DNA of 64,000 nucleotides from Catelliglobosispora koreensis DSM 44566 (GCF_000379685.1 NZ_KB903261.1:434097-498096); one strand, 5' to 3'. Shown: positions 31,721-41,432, numbered from the stretch's first letter. Numbers and translations are program-made. Notes: generated by a model from the sequence alone, not told the origin.

Positions 31721-32687
31721 CGAGGGTCCGCTCCAGCAAACCGTTCCACCAAGAGCGATTTTGGGTGTACCAGGTGATGGTGGCCGCGATACCGGATTCA
31801 AATTCGGTCGACGGCCGCCATCCCAGTTCTGTGCGCAGTTTGCTGGAATCGAGCAGATAACGGCGGTCGTGCCCGGGGCGGTCGGGGACTGTCTCGATGA
31901 GGGTGCCGGGCAGCCCGAAGTGGTCGAGCACGATGGCGGCCAGCTCGGCCACGCTCACCTCGACGCCGGAGCCGACGTTGTAGGTTTCGCCCACGCGACC
32001 CTTGGAGAGCACGGCCTCGATCGCTGAGCAGTGGTCGTCCACGTGCAGCCACTCGCGGCGGTTGGCGCTGGAGGCATAGACGGGCAGCGGCAGGCCGTTG
32101 AGTGCCCTGGTCACGAATAGCGGGATGACCTTTTCCGGGAACTGGTATGGCCCATAGTTGTTGGCGCAGTTAGTGATCGTGATCGGCAACCCGAACGTCT
32201 CGTGATAGGCGCGGACAGCGTGATCGGCTCCCGCCTTACTGGCGTTGTAGGGCGTACGTGGGCGGTAAGGCGACTCCTCGGTGAACGCCCCTGGATCGTC
32301 TAAAGCCAAGTCGCCGTAGACCTCGCACGTGGACACATGGTGGAACCGTTTGACCCCAGCCTGACGGGCGGCTTCGAGGAGATGCTGTGTCCCCATGACG
32401 TTGGTCTGGAAGAACCGCCGCGGGTCGAGGACGGCCAGGCTGTTGTGTGATTCGGCGGCGAAGTTGACGATGACGTCGATCTGCTCGCGCTTGAGTAGCG
32501 CGGTGACCGCGGGCAGGTCGCCAATGTCGAGGTGGGCGAAGGGAATCGCCGGGTCGACATTGTCGCGGATGCCGGCGTAGGTCAAGGCGTCCAGCGCGAC
32601 AACGTGATCGGCCGGGTGGCGCTCTGTCCAGTAGCGAACGAAGTTGGTGCCGATAAAGCCAGCGGCCCCCGTGACGAGCAGTCTCAA
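31677..32687 (-). CDS. dTDP-glucose 4,6-dehydratase-like protein with altered active site
   Basis: 336 residues, extended SDR fold: GAAGFIG (7-13), YNASK with Tyr147/Lys151, REWLHVDDHC and a GWRPS sugar-binding segment. In RmlB the catalytic pair is Asp-Glu in STDEVYG; here it is STCEVYG, so Cys121 replaces the Asp acid. The HVDRSI motif is also changed (HNSLAV). It may be a dehydratase with altered chemistry or a related epimerase/reductase. Ten bp downstream of its GntR gene. Confidence 0.8.
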   Translation of the reverse strand: MRLLVTGAAGFIGTNFVRYWTERHPADHVVALDALTYAGIRDNVDPAIPFAHLDIGDLPAVTALLKREQIDVIVNFAAESHNSLAVLDPRRFFQTNVMGTQHLLEAARQAGVKRFHHVSTCEVYGDLALDDPGAFTEESPYRPRTPYNASKAGADHAVRAYHETFGLPITITNCANNYGPYQFPEKVIPLFVTRALNGLPLPVYASSANRREWLHVDDHCSAIEAVLSKGRVGETYNVGSGVEVSVAELAAIVLDHFGLPGTLIETVPDRPGHDRRYLLDSSKLRTELGWRPSTEFESGIAATITWYTQNRSWWNGLLERTLVSESAWAASATRPS

Positions 32688-32697
32688 AACGAACTCC

Positions 32698-33522
32698 TTA
32701 AATCGTTGTCATGCCGGGTGGATCAGGGGTGACGGTGCCCGGCCAGCCCCGGAATTCGACGTCGAGCCGGAACCGGTGCCCGAGGTAGCGGTGTTCCGAT
32801 AGCGCCAGCGGCCTTCCCTCGGCCAGCAAGGCGAGCCGCCGGACGAGCAGAACGGGTGTCCCGGGCTGAACGTCGAGCAACGGTGCTGTGGATTCGCTCG
32901 CCGCTGTCGCGGCGATGCTTTGCCGCACGACGTCGATCGTGTGACCGCTGCGGCGCAACGTCTCCCAGACACCTGGATCTTCGGCTTCAGCACGGCTGAC
33001 CGGTGCTCCGAACGCGAGCGGCACCCACTCGGTGGTCACATCTAGGGGGTGCTCGGCGGTGCGCGTGCGAGAGGAGGGGATACGACCGGGACCCGACGGC
33101 GACTCCGGCGGCATGGAGGCCGTGTGCCGAACGGCGCGAACGTGCAGCACTTCGCTGTTGGGTGCGATGTCGAGCAGGCGGGCGACGTCGGCGGGGGCTG
33201 GGCAGTACTCGTACTGGATGACCTTGCGGGTGAGGGGAATGCCCGCCGCGGACACCGCTGACTGGGCGTGCTGGAACGACCCCAGTGCCAAGGACTGACC
33301 GAAAGCGGCTCCGGACGCGACATACCACCCCGAGCCCCGGCGCGAGGCGATCAAGCCCTCGTCACGGAGGTGTTCCAGCGCCCGGCGGACCGTGACCCGG
33401 CTGACGTCGTAGCGCCGGACCAGTTCGGCCTCGCTGTCCAGTGCCCCCGTGCGGGCAAAGTCCCCGAGCGCGATGCGCTCACGAAGCTCAGCCGCTAGCC
33501 ACTGGAAACGCGGGCCTGTCAT
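32698..33522 (-). CDS. GntR-family regulator (UTRA type)
   Basis: 274 residues. Winged helix (about 5-75: GDFARTGALDSEAELVRRYDVSRVTVRRALEHLRDEGLIASRRGSGWYV) and C-terminal UTRA ligand domain. The NDP-sugar gene follows after 10 bp, so the ligand is probably a sugar metabolite. The upstream region contains GTATGCTAG and CTAGATAC half-sites. Confidence 0.9.
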   Translation of the reverse strand: MTGPRFQWLAAELRERIALGDFARTGALDSEAELVRRYDVSRVTVRRALEHLRDEGLIASRRGSGWYVASGAAFGQSLALGSFQHAQSAVSAAGIPLTRKVIQYEYCPAPADVARLLDIAPNSEVLHVRAVRHTASMPPESPSGPGRIPSSRTRTAEHPLDVTTEWVPLAFGAPVSRAEAEDPGVWETLRRSGHTIDVVRQSIAATAASESTAPLLDVQPGTPVLLVRRLALLAEGRPLALSEHRYLGHRFRLDVEFRGWPGTVTPDPPGMTTI

Positions 33523-33573
33523 AAATCTGTATGCTAGATCCCCATACTTATTTTGGGAACCCTAGATACAAAA

Positions 33574-33604
33574 ACGAGGCCGGATGGCAGGTTTCCGGCC
33601 TCGT
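33574..33604 (-). terminator. Terminator after the secreted-protein gene
   Basis: ACGAGGCCGGA (33574-33584) pairs with 33594-33604; on the minus strand a TTTTT run follows the stem, so it ends the leftward gene 33692-34237. Confidence 0.8.
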
Positions 33605-33691
33605 CTTGATACAAGCAAGGTTTCTGGGTCAGGACAACAAGGTTCGCAGTTCGGGGTTGTTCGGAACGGTTCGAACGGGGTGCGTTCTGTC

Positions 33692-34237
33692 CTATTTAGC
33701 CAGAGGAATGACAATCAGGCGGGCCGTCAGCGTCTCGCCCTCCTTGCGGCCGGCCAGAGCCACCGTCGCGCCGGCTTTCAGTTCACTCGGCTGAATCTTG
33801 GCGCGCTTCTCCACGACTCGCAGATCGCTGTGGAACTTCCACGTCCACGTGACGCCGTCTGAGGACTTGACCGTGACCGAGTCGCCAGAGATCGCCGTGA
33901 TCACGCCGCGTTGCACGGCAACCGTGATCGTGCCTTCCTTCGTCTCGACCACAGCCTCGCCGTGCAGCACGTTGCGGTGCAGCGCCACCTTGGCGGCGTG
34001 CCGCTTGCGCCACTTGTCCAGGCGAGCGTCCTTGTCGCCCTTGGCCGGTTTGGAGGGCTCGGCCGCGCTCATGGCCTGCTCGGCCACCACGATGTCTTCG
34101 GGCTCGACACCCATCGCCGCAAGAGCTTCAGCTTCCGCTGACGCGACCATTTCCGCAGCGGCGTTTCCCGGCCCACACGCCGTCGCGCCAAACACGGCAA
34201 GTGACCCGATCACGAACGTCAAGACAATCCTTCTCAT
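33692..34237 (-). CDS. Putative lipoprotein or secreted protein
   Basis: 181 residues with an N-terminal signal (RRIVLTFVIGSLAVFGATAC; a weak lipobox with Cys21). The middle is Lys/Glu/Ala-rich and helical, the C-terminal 80 residues are beta-rich (AVQRGVITAISGDSVTVKSSDG, TVALAGRKEG), a DUF5666-like pattern. Downstream of the two-component system, so possibly its target or accessory. Confidence 0.65.
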   Translation of the reverse strand: MRRIVLTFVIGSLAVFGATACGPGNAAAEMVASAEAEALAAMGVEPEDIVVAEQAMSAAEPSKPAKGDKDARLDKWRKRHAAKVALHRNVLHGEAVVETKEGTITVAVQRGVITAISGDSVTVKSSDGVTWTWKFHSDLRVVEKRAKIQPSELKAGATVALAGRKEGETLTARLIVIPLAK

Positions 34238-34273
34238 GACACCAGAGCGTGCCCTGAACTGGCGAACCGCAGG

Positions 34274-35689
34274 TCAGCTCGGTGTTTGGGGAAGGTAAAC
34301 CGTGAAGGCCGCCCCGCCCTCCGGCGCGTGACCCGCTTCAAGCCTCCCGCCCAGGCGCCGCGCCAGGCCCGCGGCCAGTGCCAGGCCGAGTCCACTGCCG
34401 ACTTTCCTTATCCCCTGGTACTTAGCGTGCAGGGCACCTTTCTCGAAGGCGACCTGGAGATCGTCGTCGGTCAGCCCCGGGCCGCCGTCACGCACCTGGA
34501 TCAGGGCTTCGCGTCCGGCGGAGGAGACCGCGAGCACGATGGCCTGGCCCGGCGGGACGACCCGCAAAGCGTTCTCCACCAGCCCGTCAACGATCTGCCG
34601 CAGCCGGACCGGATCGGCGTAAACGTTGACTGAGTAGGCGGGCAGCTCTGTTCGGATCTCGACGCCGTGCCGCGAGCACCGCTGCGCGAACGCGTTCTGT
34701 GCGCTACGGGCCAGCTCGGGAAGGTCCACTGTGGTGGGTTCGATCGTGAAGTCGGCTGCTTCCAACCGGGCGAGCGAAAGCAGATCCGCCACCAGACGGT
34801 CCAGGCGTTCGGCCTCCGTGAGCACGGTGCGCCCGACGGAACTGGCCGCCGCGGAATCCACGACGCCGTCGCAGAGCGCTTCGGCGTACCCCCTGATGGT
34901 GGTTAAAGGGGTTCGAAGCTCGTGAGAAATGGATAGGAGGAACTCGCGCTGCCGTCCTTCACTCGTGGCCAGGGCTTCGGCGAGATCGTTGATCGCCAGG
35001 GCTAACCGCTCGACGTCGGCGGGTGGTTCGACCGCGAGCCGGACGCCACGGTCACCTGAGCTCAGGCGCGCGGCGGCGATCGCGGCATTCCTAATAGGAC
35101 GGGCTAAACGGCGGCCCAGGATGATCCCAGCGAGGACTCCGGCGATGAGACCGGCCAGGAGGGGGCACCAGACCCAGGCGACAACCTGTGCGCCAATGCC
35201 TGTGCGGGCAGGCTTGGCCAGGATGAAACCCGTGCCGGTATCACCGATCGGGCGGCCTTCGATCATGTAGAGCTTGCCATCGATGAGTGTCGCGCGGGTG
35301 CTGACCGGCTTGCCGCTGCTGATCTGCTCGACCATCCGCTCGGGAACACCGGCGGGATCAGACTTGCCGTCGGCGATAAAGAACGGCTCGATGCCCTGCT
35401 TGCGCAGTTGCTCCAAAATCCGTTGCTCGTCAGGCGAATTGGGCCGTAGCGCACGGGCACGTAAGGTGATCGCGACCGCGTTCGCTTGCGTGACAAGGGC
35501 TTCCTTGGCTGCTTTCTCCGTGGCCTGAATCGCGAGCGGAATGGCGATCAGCGCGGTGACCACGACGGAGATGGTCGCGACGATGCAGCCCGCGAGCACG
35601 GCCCGAGCCGTGACACTCATGCTTTTCACCTGCTTGGGCGGCTTGTTGAGCAGGTTGATCGGCACAGTGAGATCTCTGCGGTCAGGCAT
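34274..35689 (-). CDS. Sensor histidine kinase
   Basis: 471 residues, start at 35689 overlapping the response regulator by 8 bp. Two membrane segments flank an extracellular sensor (about 45-165), then a HAMP domain, the H-box SISHELRTPLTTIRGYAEAL, and N, G1 and G2 boxes (DGLVENALRVVPPG, VRDGGPGL, GSGLGLALAAGLARRLGG). Autophosphorylates on His and passes phosphate to the partner regulator. The signal is unknown. Confidence 0.93.
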   Translation of the reverse strand: MPDRRDLTVPINLLNKPPKQVKSMSVTARAVLAGCIVATISVVVTALIAIPLAIQATEKAAKEALVTQANAVAITLRARALRPNSPDEQRILEQLRKQGIEPFFIADGKSDPAGVPERMVEQISSGKPVSTRATLIDGKLYMIEGRPIGDTGTGFILAKPARTGIGAQVVAWVWCPLLAGLIAGVLAGIILGRRLARPIRNAAIAAARLSSGDRGVRLAVEPPADVERLALAINDLAEALATSEGRQREFLLSISHELRTPLTTIRGYAEALCDGVVDSAAASSVGRTVLTEAERLDRLVADLLSLARLEAADFTIEPTTVDLPELARSAQNAFAQRCSRHGVEIRTELPAYSVNVYADPVRLRQIVDGLVENALRVVPPGQAIVLAVSSAGREALIQVRDGGPGLTDDDLQVAFEKGALHAKYQGIRKVGSGLGLALAAGLARRLGGRLEAGHAPEGGAAFTVYLPQTPS

Positions 35690-36362
35690 CGGCGGTGTAT
35701 CCGACTCCCCGAACGGTGCGGATGACCGAGGCGGCATCGCCCAGCTTTCCGCGCACCTGAGCGACGTGGACATCCACCGTGCGCGTCCCGCCATGCGCGG
35801 CATATCCCCAGACCGCGCTCAGCAATTCGTCGCGTGTGTACACGCGGCCGGGCCGGTTCATCAGATGCATGAGCAAATCAAACTCGGTGCTCGTGAGGTG
35901 GACCTGTTCATCGTTGACGGTCACGCTGCGCGTCGCGGGATCGATGCGCACCGGTCCGACCTTCCTGGCGCGGTCGGGCTCTGGCGTGCCTGACGATCGC
36001 CTCAGGACCGCCCGCACCCGCGCGACCAGCTCCCGTGGGCTGAAAGGCTTGGTGAGATAGTCATCGGCGCCCAGTTCCAGCCCGACGATCCGGTCGACTT
36101 CGTCGTCTCGGGCGGTCAGAAAAATGATCGGCGTCCAGATGTCTTCAGCCCTCAAGCGCCGGCAGATCTCGGTGCCTTCCATGTTCGGTAAGGCAATGTC
36201 GAGAACGCAGGCCGCGGGTTTGAGTTTTCGCGCGGCAGCCAGCCCCGCGAGCCCGTCGGACTCGATCTCCACGCCGTAGCCGTCGCGCTGCAGATACATC
36301 CGCACCAGCTCGGCAATCGGCCGCTCATCCTCTACGACGAGGATCAGGCCTTTCTCACTCAC
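35682..36362 (-). CDS. OmpR-family response regulator
   Basis: 226 residues. Receiver domain with the acidic pair (VVEDE), phosphoacceptor Asp in ACVLDIALPN near 54 and conserved Lys in YLTKPFSP; C-terminal winged helix with TSTEFDLLMHLMNRPGRVYTRDELL. Transcribed before its kinase. No target promoter can be assigned. Confidence 0.95.
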   Translation of the reverse strand: MSEKGLILVVEDERPIAELVRMYLQRDGYGVEIESDGLAGLAAARKLKPAACVLDIALPNMEGTEICRRLRAEDIWTPIIFLTARDDEVDRIVGLELGADDYLTKPFSPRELVARVRAVLRRSSGTPEPDRARKVGPVRIDPATRSVTVNDEQVHLTSTEFDLLMHLMNRPGRVYTRDELLSAVWGYAAHGGTRTVDVHVAQVRGKLGDAASVIRTVRGVGYTADA

Positions 36363-36497
36363 CGGCCCATGATGTCTGAACGTTGTAAGAACCAGGTAAG
36401 GAAACTGTTAGACACTTTGCGGCCGAACGTGCATTGACGTCGCCCTTTTGAACGCGCCTATGGTTAGTTGAGTCGCACTTCGGGGGGAGTGAAGGCA

Positions 36498-36860
36498 ATG
36501 ACCACTGGTGAAGTTAAGAGCTTCGACAAGCCAGATGAAGTCCGTCCATTTGAAGGCAAAGGCCATGCTGACCTGCTGCATCTCGGTGGCAAGGCCGTAG
36601 CGCGAGGCACCTTCGAGCCCGGCTGGCGCTGGTCAGCCAACGTCAAGCCGATCGTCAAAACCGAGCTCTGCGAGTTTTCCCATCTCGGCTACGTCGTGTC
36701 TGGCCGCATGAGGGTCACCATGAAAGACGGGACAGAGCTAGAGATGTCCGAGGGTGAAGCCGCCGCGATCCCGCCCGGCCACGACGCGGAAGTTGTTGGC
36801 GATGAACCGGTGGTGTTCCTCGACTTTGGCGAAATCGATGAGTACGCCCTGCGCAAGTAG
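36498..36860 (+). CDS. Cupin-domain protein
   Basis: 120 residues from ATG at 36498. Single-domain beta barrel with the CxFSHLGYVVSGRM motif and AAIPPGHDAEVVGDEP; the usual metal His residues are only partly present, so enzymatic activity is uncertain. Monocistronic. Confidence 0.8.
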   Translation: MTTGEVKSFDKPDEVRPFEGKGHADLLHLGGKAVARGTFEPGWRWSANVKPIVKTELCEFSHLGYVVSGRMRVTMKDGTELEMSEGEAAAIPPGHDAEVVGDEPVVFLDFGEIDEYALRK

Positions 36861-36909
36861 CGCAGGATTCGAGAAGCGGCCCGGACCAGGCAGTTCGTAG
36901 CATGAGGGC

Positions 36910-37299
36910 ATGTCATTGCAAGCGAACGTGATCATGCTGGGCGTCAAAGACGTGGACCGCGCCAAGAAGTTCTATGCCGAGGGCCTGGGCGGCAAGGTCG
37001 GCCAGGCCTTTCCTGGATTCGCCCGGATCAACCTCGGCGAGGGATCGTCGCAGCTGGTGCTCTACACCTGGGACGCGGTCGCCGCGGACGCTGGCGTTTC
37101 CGCTGAGGGATCCGGGTTCCGGGGCTTCTCGTTGCACCACCTCACCGACTCCAGGGAAGCAGTGGACGAGGTAATGCAGGCGGCCGTGGCCGCTGGCGGC
37201 GCCGTGGTCAGCGAAGCGGCCGCCGCCGAGTGGGGCGGCTACTCCGGCTACTTCAGCGATCCAGACGGCTACCTGTGGAAAGTCGCCACCGAAGCCTGA
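36910..37299 (+). CDS. VOC-family (glyoxalase-like) protein
   Basis: 129 residues. Typical betaalphabetabetabeta start (NVIMLGVKDVDRAKKFYAEGLG) and YFSDPDGYLWKVA end with the conserved Asp-Pro-Asp-Gly. Possible dioxygenase, isomerase or resistance fold; the substrate is unknown. About 50 bp after the cupin gene. Confidence 0.87.
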   Translation: MSLQANVIMLGVKDVDRAKKFYAEGLGGKVGQAFPGFARINLGEGSSQLVLYTWDAVAADAGVSAEGSGFRGFSLHHLTDSREAVDEVMQAAVAAGGAVVSEAAAAEWGGYSGYFSDPDGYLWKVATEA

Positions 37300-37368
37300 G
37301 AACTCGTGTCAGCGGTCGTGTCAGCGCGACGGCAGGCTGGCGTCAGCACGGCCGCTGATAGTTGCGGC

Positions 37369-37779
37369 ATGACAAACAACGCCACTCTTTCTGACACTGA
37401 CAAGACCACGATCCGCATCGCCGCCTACGGCGCGGTCACGCTGCTGTCGGCCGCGGGCGCGGCCGGCGGTTCACCACACAAGATCGCTACTAACGGCAGC
37501 ATCGCGCTCGGCTCGGCCACCGGCCTGGTCGGGCACGTGCTCGCCGAATACCCCAAGGGCAAGGAGCTCAACGGCAAGTCCGTAGCCGCGATCGCCGATC
37601 ACGTGCTCCCAGCCCTGACCCAGGCGATGAGCGTGCTCAAGAAGCAGGCCCCGCAAGAGGCCAGCAACTTCCGCAGCACGGTACTCACCGCGATCGAAGC
37701 CGCGACCTTCGGCCGCCAGCCGCGCCCAGCCGAGGCCGAGATGACCCGCAAAATCACCGAAGCCCTCGACGCCGCCTGA
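37369..37779 (+). CDS. Conserved actinomycete protein, unknown
   Basis: 136 residues from ATG at 37369. Starts TLSDTDKTTIRIAAYGAVTLLSAAG, with a glycine-rich hydrophobic stretch (about 18-60) and a helical C-terminus. Family not recognised. May be membrane-associated. Confidence 0.6.
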   Translation: MTNNATLSDTDKTTIRIAAYGAVTLLSAAGAAGGSPHKIATNGSIALGSATGLVGHVLAEYPKGKELNGKSVAAIADHVLPALTQAMSVLKKQAPQEASNFRSTVLTAIEAATFGRQPRPAEAEMTRKITEALDAA

Positions 37780-37869
37780 GGGCGTCCGCTATTCGCCATA
37801 CAAAACTGAATTGCGGACGTTAGTCTCATTCTTGTCTATTTGCCTGGTTTGAGACGCAGGGGGAACCCG

Positions 37870-39456
37870 ATGAAACGCTTACCGACTGGCCTGCGTGTGG
37901 CGGGTGTCCTACTCGCCACCGCAGGTCTTACCTTCGGATGTTCGTCGGGCTCCGCAGACGACTTCTCCGCTGTTGGCCCGACGAGCGTCGGTGAGCCGCC
38001 CAACGTGCAGGCTGGCATCCCGCTTCCCAAAGACAGCGTGAACCGGGCCGTCGCCAAACTCGACGAAATCGTCAACGACGTCATGAAGAAGTCAGGACTG
38101 CCGGGCGCGGCGGTCGCCGTCGTGCACGGCGGCAAAGTCATCTACGCCAAAGGCTTTGGCGTCAAAGACGTCGAGACCGGCGAGAAAATCGATCCTGACA
38201 CCGTCTTCCAGGTCGCGTCGGTGTCGAAGTCGGTGTCGGCCACCGTTGTCGCCAGCCAAGTCACCAAGGGTGTCGCCACATGGGAAACCCCGCTGGCCGA
38301 AGCGATGCCCGGCTTCCAGCTCGCCGACCCTTGGGTCTCCGAGCACGTCACCGTGGGCGATGGTTTCTCGCACCGCACCGGGCTTCCGGGTGCGGCAGGC
38401 GACAAGCTCGAAGATCTGGGCTTCGACCGGCAATACATCCTCGACCGCCTGCGCATGCACAAGTTGAATCCCTTCCGGACCAGCTACGCCTATGCGAACT
38501 TCGGCCTGACCGCCGGCGCGGAAGCCGTCGCGAGGAAGGCCGGAATGCCGTGGGCTGACCTGGCCGCCGAGGCGATCTACAAGCCACTGGGCATGACCTC
38601 GACGAGCTCCTGGCACGACGAATTCGTCAAGCGAACAAACAAGGCGACGCTCCACCAGAAGATCGACGGCAAGTATGTGCGCGGTCTGGAACGCGATCCG
38701 GATCAGCAGGACCCAGCGGGTGGCGTCAGCTCGTCGGTCAACGATATGGCGAAGTGGCTGCGCATGATCCTCGGCGACGGAACATTTGAGGGCAAGAAAA
38801 TCTACGACCCCAAGGACTTTCAGCCCGCGATCACGGTCCAAAGTGTCGCGATGAAGCCCAAGGAGATGGACGCGCGAGCCAGCTTCTATGGCTTCGGGTT
38901 CAACGTCACGACGTCGCTTTCGGGACGCACCGGCTTCAACCACTCTGGTGCCTTCGTCTCCGGCGCGGCCACGAACATCTCTGTCCTGCCCTCGGCTGAC
39001 GTCGGCATCGTGACGCTCACCAACGCTTGGCCTACCGGCATTCCGGAGACCATCAACGACAGCTTCACCGACCTGGTCCAATTTGGACGGATCAAGGTGG
39101 ACTACTACGACCTGCTGGGCAAAGCCCTCGGACCGCTCACGGCGCCCGTCGGATCGCTGGTCGGCCAATCGGCTCCCGCTAGCCCAGCTCCAGCGAAGCC
39201 ACTCGCGGACTATGCCGGCACCTACGCCAACGCCTACTACGGCCCCGCCACGATCACTGAACAGAACGGCAGCCTCGTGCTCGCGATGGGTGTGGGCAAG
39301 ACCTTCCCGCTCAAGCACTGGGACGGCGGCACGTTCATGTTTGTGCTCGACACGGAAAACGCTCCGCCGGGCTCCATTTCAAAGGCGACCTTCAACGGCG
39401 GTCAGCTCAATCTTGAGTACTTCGACGAAGAAGGCATGGGCACGTGGTCAAAGTAA
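37870..39456 (+). CDS. Beta-lactamase-fold serine hydrolase lipoprotein
   Basis: 528 residues from ATG at 37870. Lipobox TFGC (Cys24). Active-site motifs of the class C/DD-peptidase family are complete: SVSK (Ser117, Lys120) and the Tyr-x-Asn motif YAN near 217. A C-terminal beta domain of about 90 residues follows. Likely a peptidase or esterase outside the membrane. The next gene starts 13 bp before its stop. Confidence 0.88.
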   Translation: MKRLPTGLRVAGVLLATAGLTFGCSSGSADDFSAVGPTSVGEPPNVQAGIPLPKDSVNRAVAKLDEIVNDVMKKSGLPGAAVAVVHGGKVIYAKGFGVKDVETGEKIDPDTVFQVASVSKSVSATVVASQVTKGVATWETPLAEAMPGFQLADPWVSEHVTVGDGFSHRTGLPGAAGDKLEDLGFDRQYILDRLRMHKLNPFRTSYAYANFGLTAGAEAVARKAGMPWADLAAEAIYKPLGMTSTSSWHDEFVKRTNKATLHQKIDGKYVRGLERDPDQQDPAGGVSSSVNDMAKWLRMILGDGTFEGKKIYDPKDFQPAITVQSVAMKPKEMDARASFYGFGFNVTTSLSGRTGFNHSGAFVSGAATNISVLPSADVGIVTLTNAWPTGIPETINDSFTDLVQFGRIKVDYYDLLGKALGPLTAPVGSLVGQSAPASPAPAKPLADYAGTYANAYYGPATITEQNGSLVLAMGVGKTFPLKHWDGGTFMFVLDTENAPPGSISKATFNGGQLNLEYFDEEGMGTWSK

Positions 39457-40676
39457 TCGCGACGCTTTGTGCCGTTGCCGTGATGGCGTCCTGTGCCTCG
39501 GGTTCGCCGCCCGCGGTGTCGTCGGCTGATCCCGCGAAGGCGGCGGAAATCATGCGGATCGTCAACGACTACATGAAGGAAGCCCACCTCAAGTCCGTCA
39601 TCCTCAAGGTATCCGTCGACGGGCAAGACATCGTGACCACCGCTGTCGGCGAATCGATGACCGGCGTGCCCGCGACCGTCGACATGCACTTTCGCAACGG
39701 CGCGGTCGCTATCTCCTATGTGTCAACGCTTTTGATGATCCTCGTGGACGAGAAGAAAGTCAGCCTCGGCGACTTGGTGTCGAAATACCGGCCGGACCTG
39801 CCAAACAGCGATCGGGTCAGGCTCGGCCAGCTCGCTCAGATGACCTCCGGGTACCACGACTTCGTGCTGGGCAATGAGGAGTTCTCCAACGTCGCCTTGG
39901 CCGATCCGTTCAAGGCGTGGACCACTCAGGAACAGCTCGACCTGGCGGTCAACAAACCACTGTGGTTTGAGCCGGGGACGAACTTCAGTTACGCCCACAC
40001 GAACTATGTGATTCTCGGGCTGGTGCTGGAGAAGGCCACCGGCAAGCCCATGGCGGATCTGTTGCAGGAGAAGGTGCTCGACCCGTTGGGGCTGAAGAAC
40101 ACCAGGCCGAACCTCACCGCGCAGATTCCGGAACCGGTCCTGCACGCGTTCACCTCGGAGCGCCGGTCGTTCTTCAACATTGCTGACGGGCAGTCGTTCT
40201 ACGAAGAGTCGACCTTCTGGAATCCCTCGTGGACGATCAACCACGGTGCGATCCAGACCAGCAACATCACCGATCTGCACACCACGGCCATCGCTATCGG
40301 CACGGGCAAACTGCTGTCGCCTGAGTCGCACCAAGCGCTGGTCTCCACTGGCATGCGGGGAAAGACGACGCCCGTTGACGGTTGCGGTACCTGCGTTGCC
40401 CTCAACGACTTTCGCACCTACGGCCTCGGCGTTTGGATCAGCGGTAGCTGGATCTTCCAGAACCCGCTCTTCTATGGCTACGCGGCGGTCGACTCTTATC
40501 TGCCGTCAAAGAAGGTAGCCATCGCCGTCGCCGTGACGTATCTACCGGAAGCCTTTAGCGACAAGGGTGCTTACCCCAACGGTGGCGATGCGTTGTTCCG
40601 CAAGATCGGTGCCCTGCTCGCTCCGGACGAGGCTCCGCCTGTGGCGACAGCGGAATCAGACAAGCAGCACGGCTAA
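39444..40676 (+). CDS. Beta-lactamase-fold lipoprotein lacking catalytic residues
   Basis: 410 residues, GTG start. Short lipoprotein signal with Cys17. Clear beta-lactamase/DD-peptidase fold (DMHFRNG, LVDEKKVSLGDLVSKYRPDLP, LAQMTSG), but SxxK is replaced by AVAI (Ala87, Ile90) and Tyr-x-Asn by YAH (183-185). Probably a pseudoenzyme that binds a cell-wall ligand. Very similar to the protein at 41433. Confidence 0.85.
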   Translation: MVKVIATLCAVAVMASCASGSPPAVSSADPAKAAEIMRIVNDYMKEAHLKSVILKVSVDGQDIVTTAVGESMTGVPATVDMHFRNGAVAISYVSTLLMILVDEKKVSLGDLVSKYRPDLPNSDRVRLGQLAQMTSGYHDFVLGNEEFSNVALADPFKAWTTQEQLDLAVNKPLWFEPGTNFSYAHTNYVILGLVLEKATGKPMADLLQEKVLDPLGLKNTRPNLTAQIPEPVLHAFTSERRSFFNIADGQSFYEESTFWNPSWTINHGAIQTSNITDLHTTAIAIGTGKLLSPESHQALVSTGMRGKTTPVDGCGTCVALNDFRTYGLGVWISGSWIFQNPLFYGYAAVDSYLPSKKVAIAVAVTYLPEAFSDKGAYPNGGDALFRKIGALLAPDEAPPVATAESDKQHG

Positions 40677-41432
40677 CTCTGCCCGCAGTTGCAGGAACCG
40701 AACCACTCCAGGCTGACCGGCGACCGCTTCGTATTTGCTGACGACGGCGTCCACAAACGCGGGCACGTCAGCGGCCGGCAGTCGTGACGTCCAGTCAGAG
40801 AACCCGACCGTGCACCACTGCGCGAACTGTTCCCGCGAGCCGAAGTCCCACTCGCGATCAGTGACCGATTGCCGCGTGACTTCTAAGCCGGCGCTGCCGG
40901 CGATCGTTGGCAAGTCGTCGGGATCGATGTGCACAAACGGTGGCGTGAAGTCAGCGAAAGCGTGCGCCCAGCGCGGATCCCGCGTCACCTCCATCGCGAC
41001 GCGCTCGACGCTCGGCCGGGAACCGTGGCACACGTACTGCACGAGCACCCGTCCGCTGGGCTTGAGCGCCGCGGCGATATTGCGGTAAGCAGTCTCCTGT
41101 TTGGACACCCAGTGCAGCGTGTTGAACGAAACCACGAGATCGAAGTCCGGGCCGAACGTCATCGTGGTGACATCGCCGACCTGGAACGTCACGTTCGTCA
41201 ACTGGTCATCGGCGGCTCGCGCCGCCTCGATCATGCGCGGTGACGGATCCACGCCGAGGACGGAACCTTCTGGTACGCGGGACGCGATCAGCCGCGTGAC
41301 GTATCCATCGCCACAGCCCACGTCGAGCACATGCTCCGTGCCCGCAACCGTTACCGACTCCAGAGCAGCCGTTGCCATCGCGCGCTGCAACCCGCTGATG
41401 TGGGCGTAACCTGCGCCGTCCCAATCGGCCAT
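40656..41432 (-). CDS. SAM-dependent methyltransferase
   Basis: 258 residues. VLDVGCGDGYVTRLI (motif I), VLGVDPSPRMIEAAR (motif II) and FDLVVSFNTLHWV (motif IV) define a class I methyltransferase of the trans-aconitate/small-molecule type. Directly follows the inactive lactamase-fold gene in the same direction, and its end overlaps the convergent paralog's end by 21 bp. Acceptor unknown. Confidence 0.9.
   Translation of the reverse strand: MADWDGAGYAHISGLQRAMATAALESVTVAGTEHVLDVGCGDGYVTRLIASRVPEGSVLGVDPSPRMIEAARAADDQLTNVTFQVGDVTTMTFGPDFDLVVSFNTLHWVSKQETAYRNIAAALKPSGRVLVQYVCHGSRPSVERVAMEVTRDPRWAHAFADFTPPFVHIDPDDLPTIAGSAGLEVTRQSVTDREWDFGSREQFAQWCTVGFSDWTSRLPAADVPAFVDAVVSKYEAVAGQPGVVRFLQLRAELAVLLV

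Noticed and set aside
38092-39318. 408-codon minus-strand ORF
   Set aside because: Antisense shadow of the serine hydrolase gene, which has clear motifs and a lipobox.
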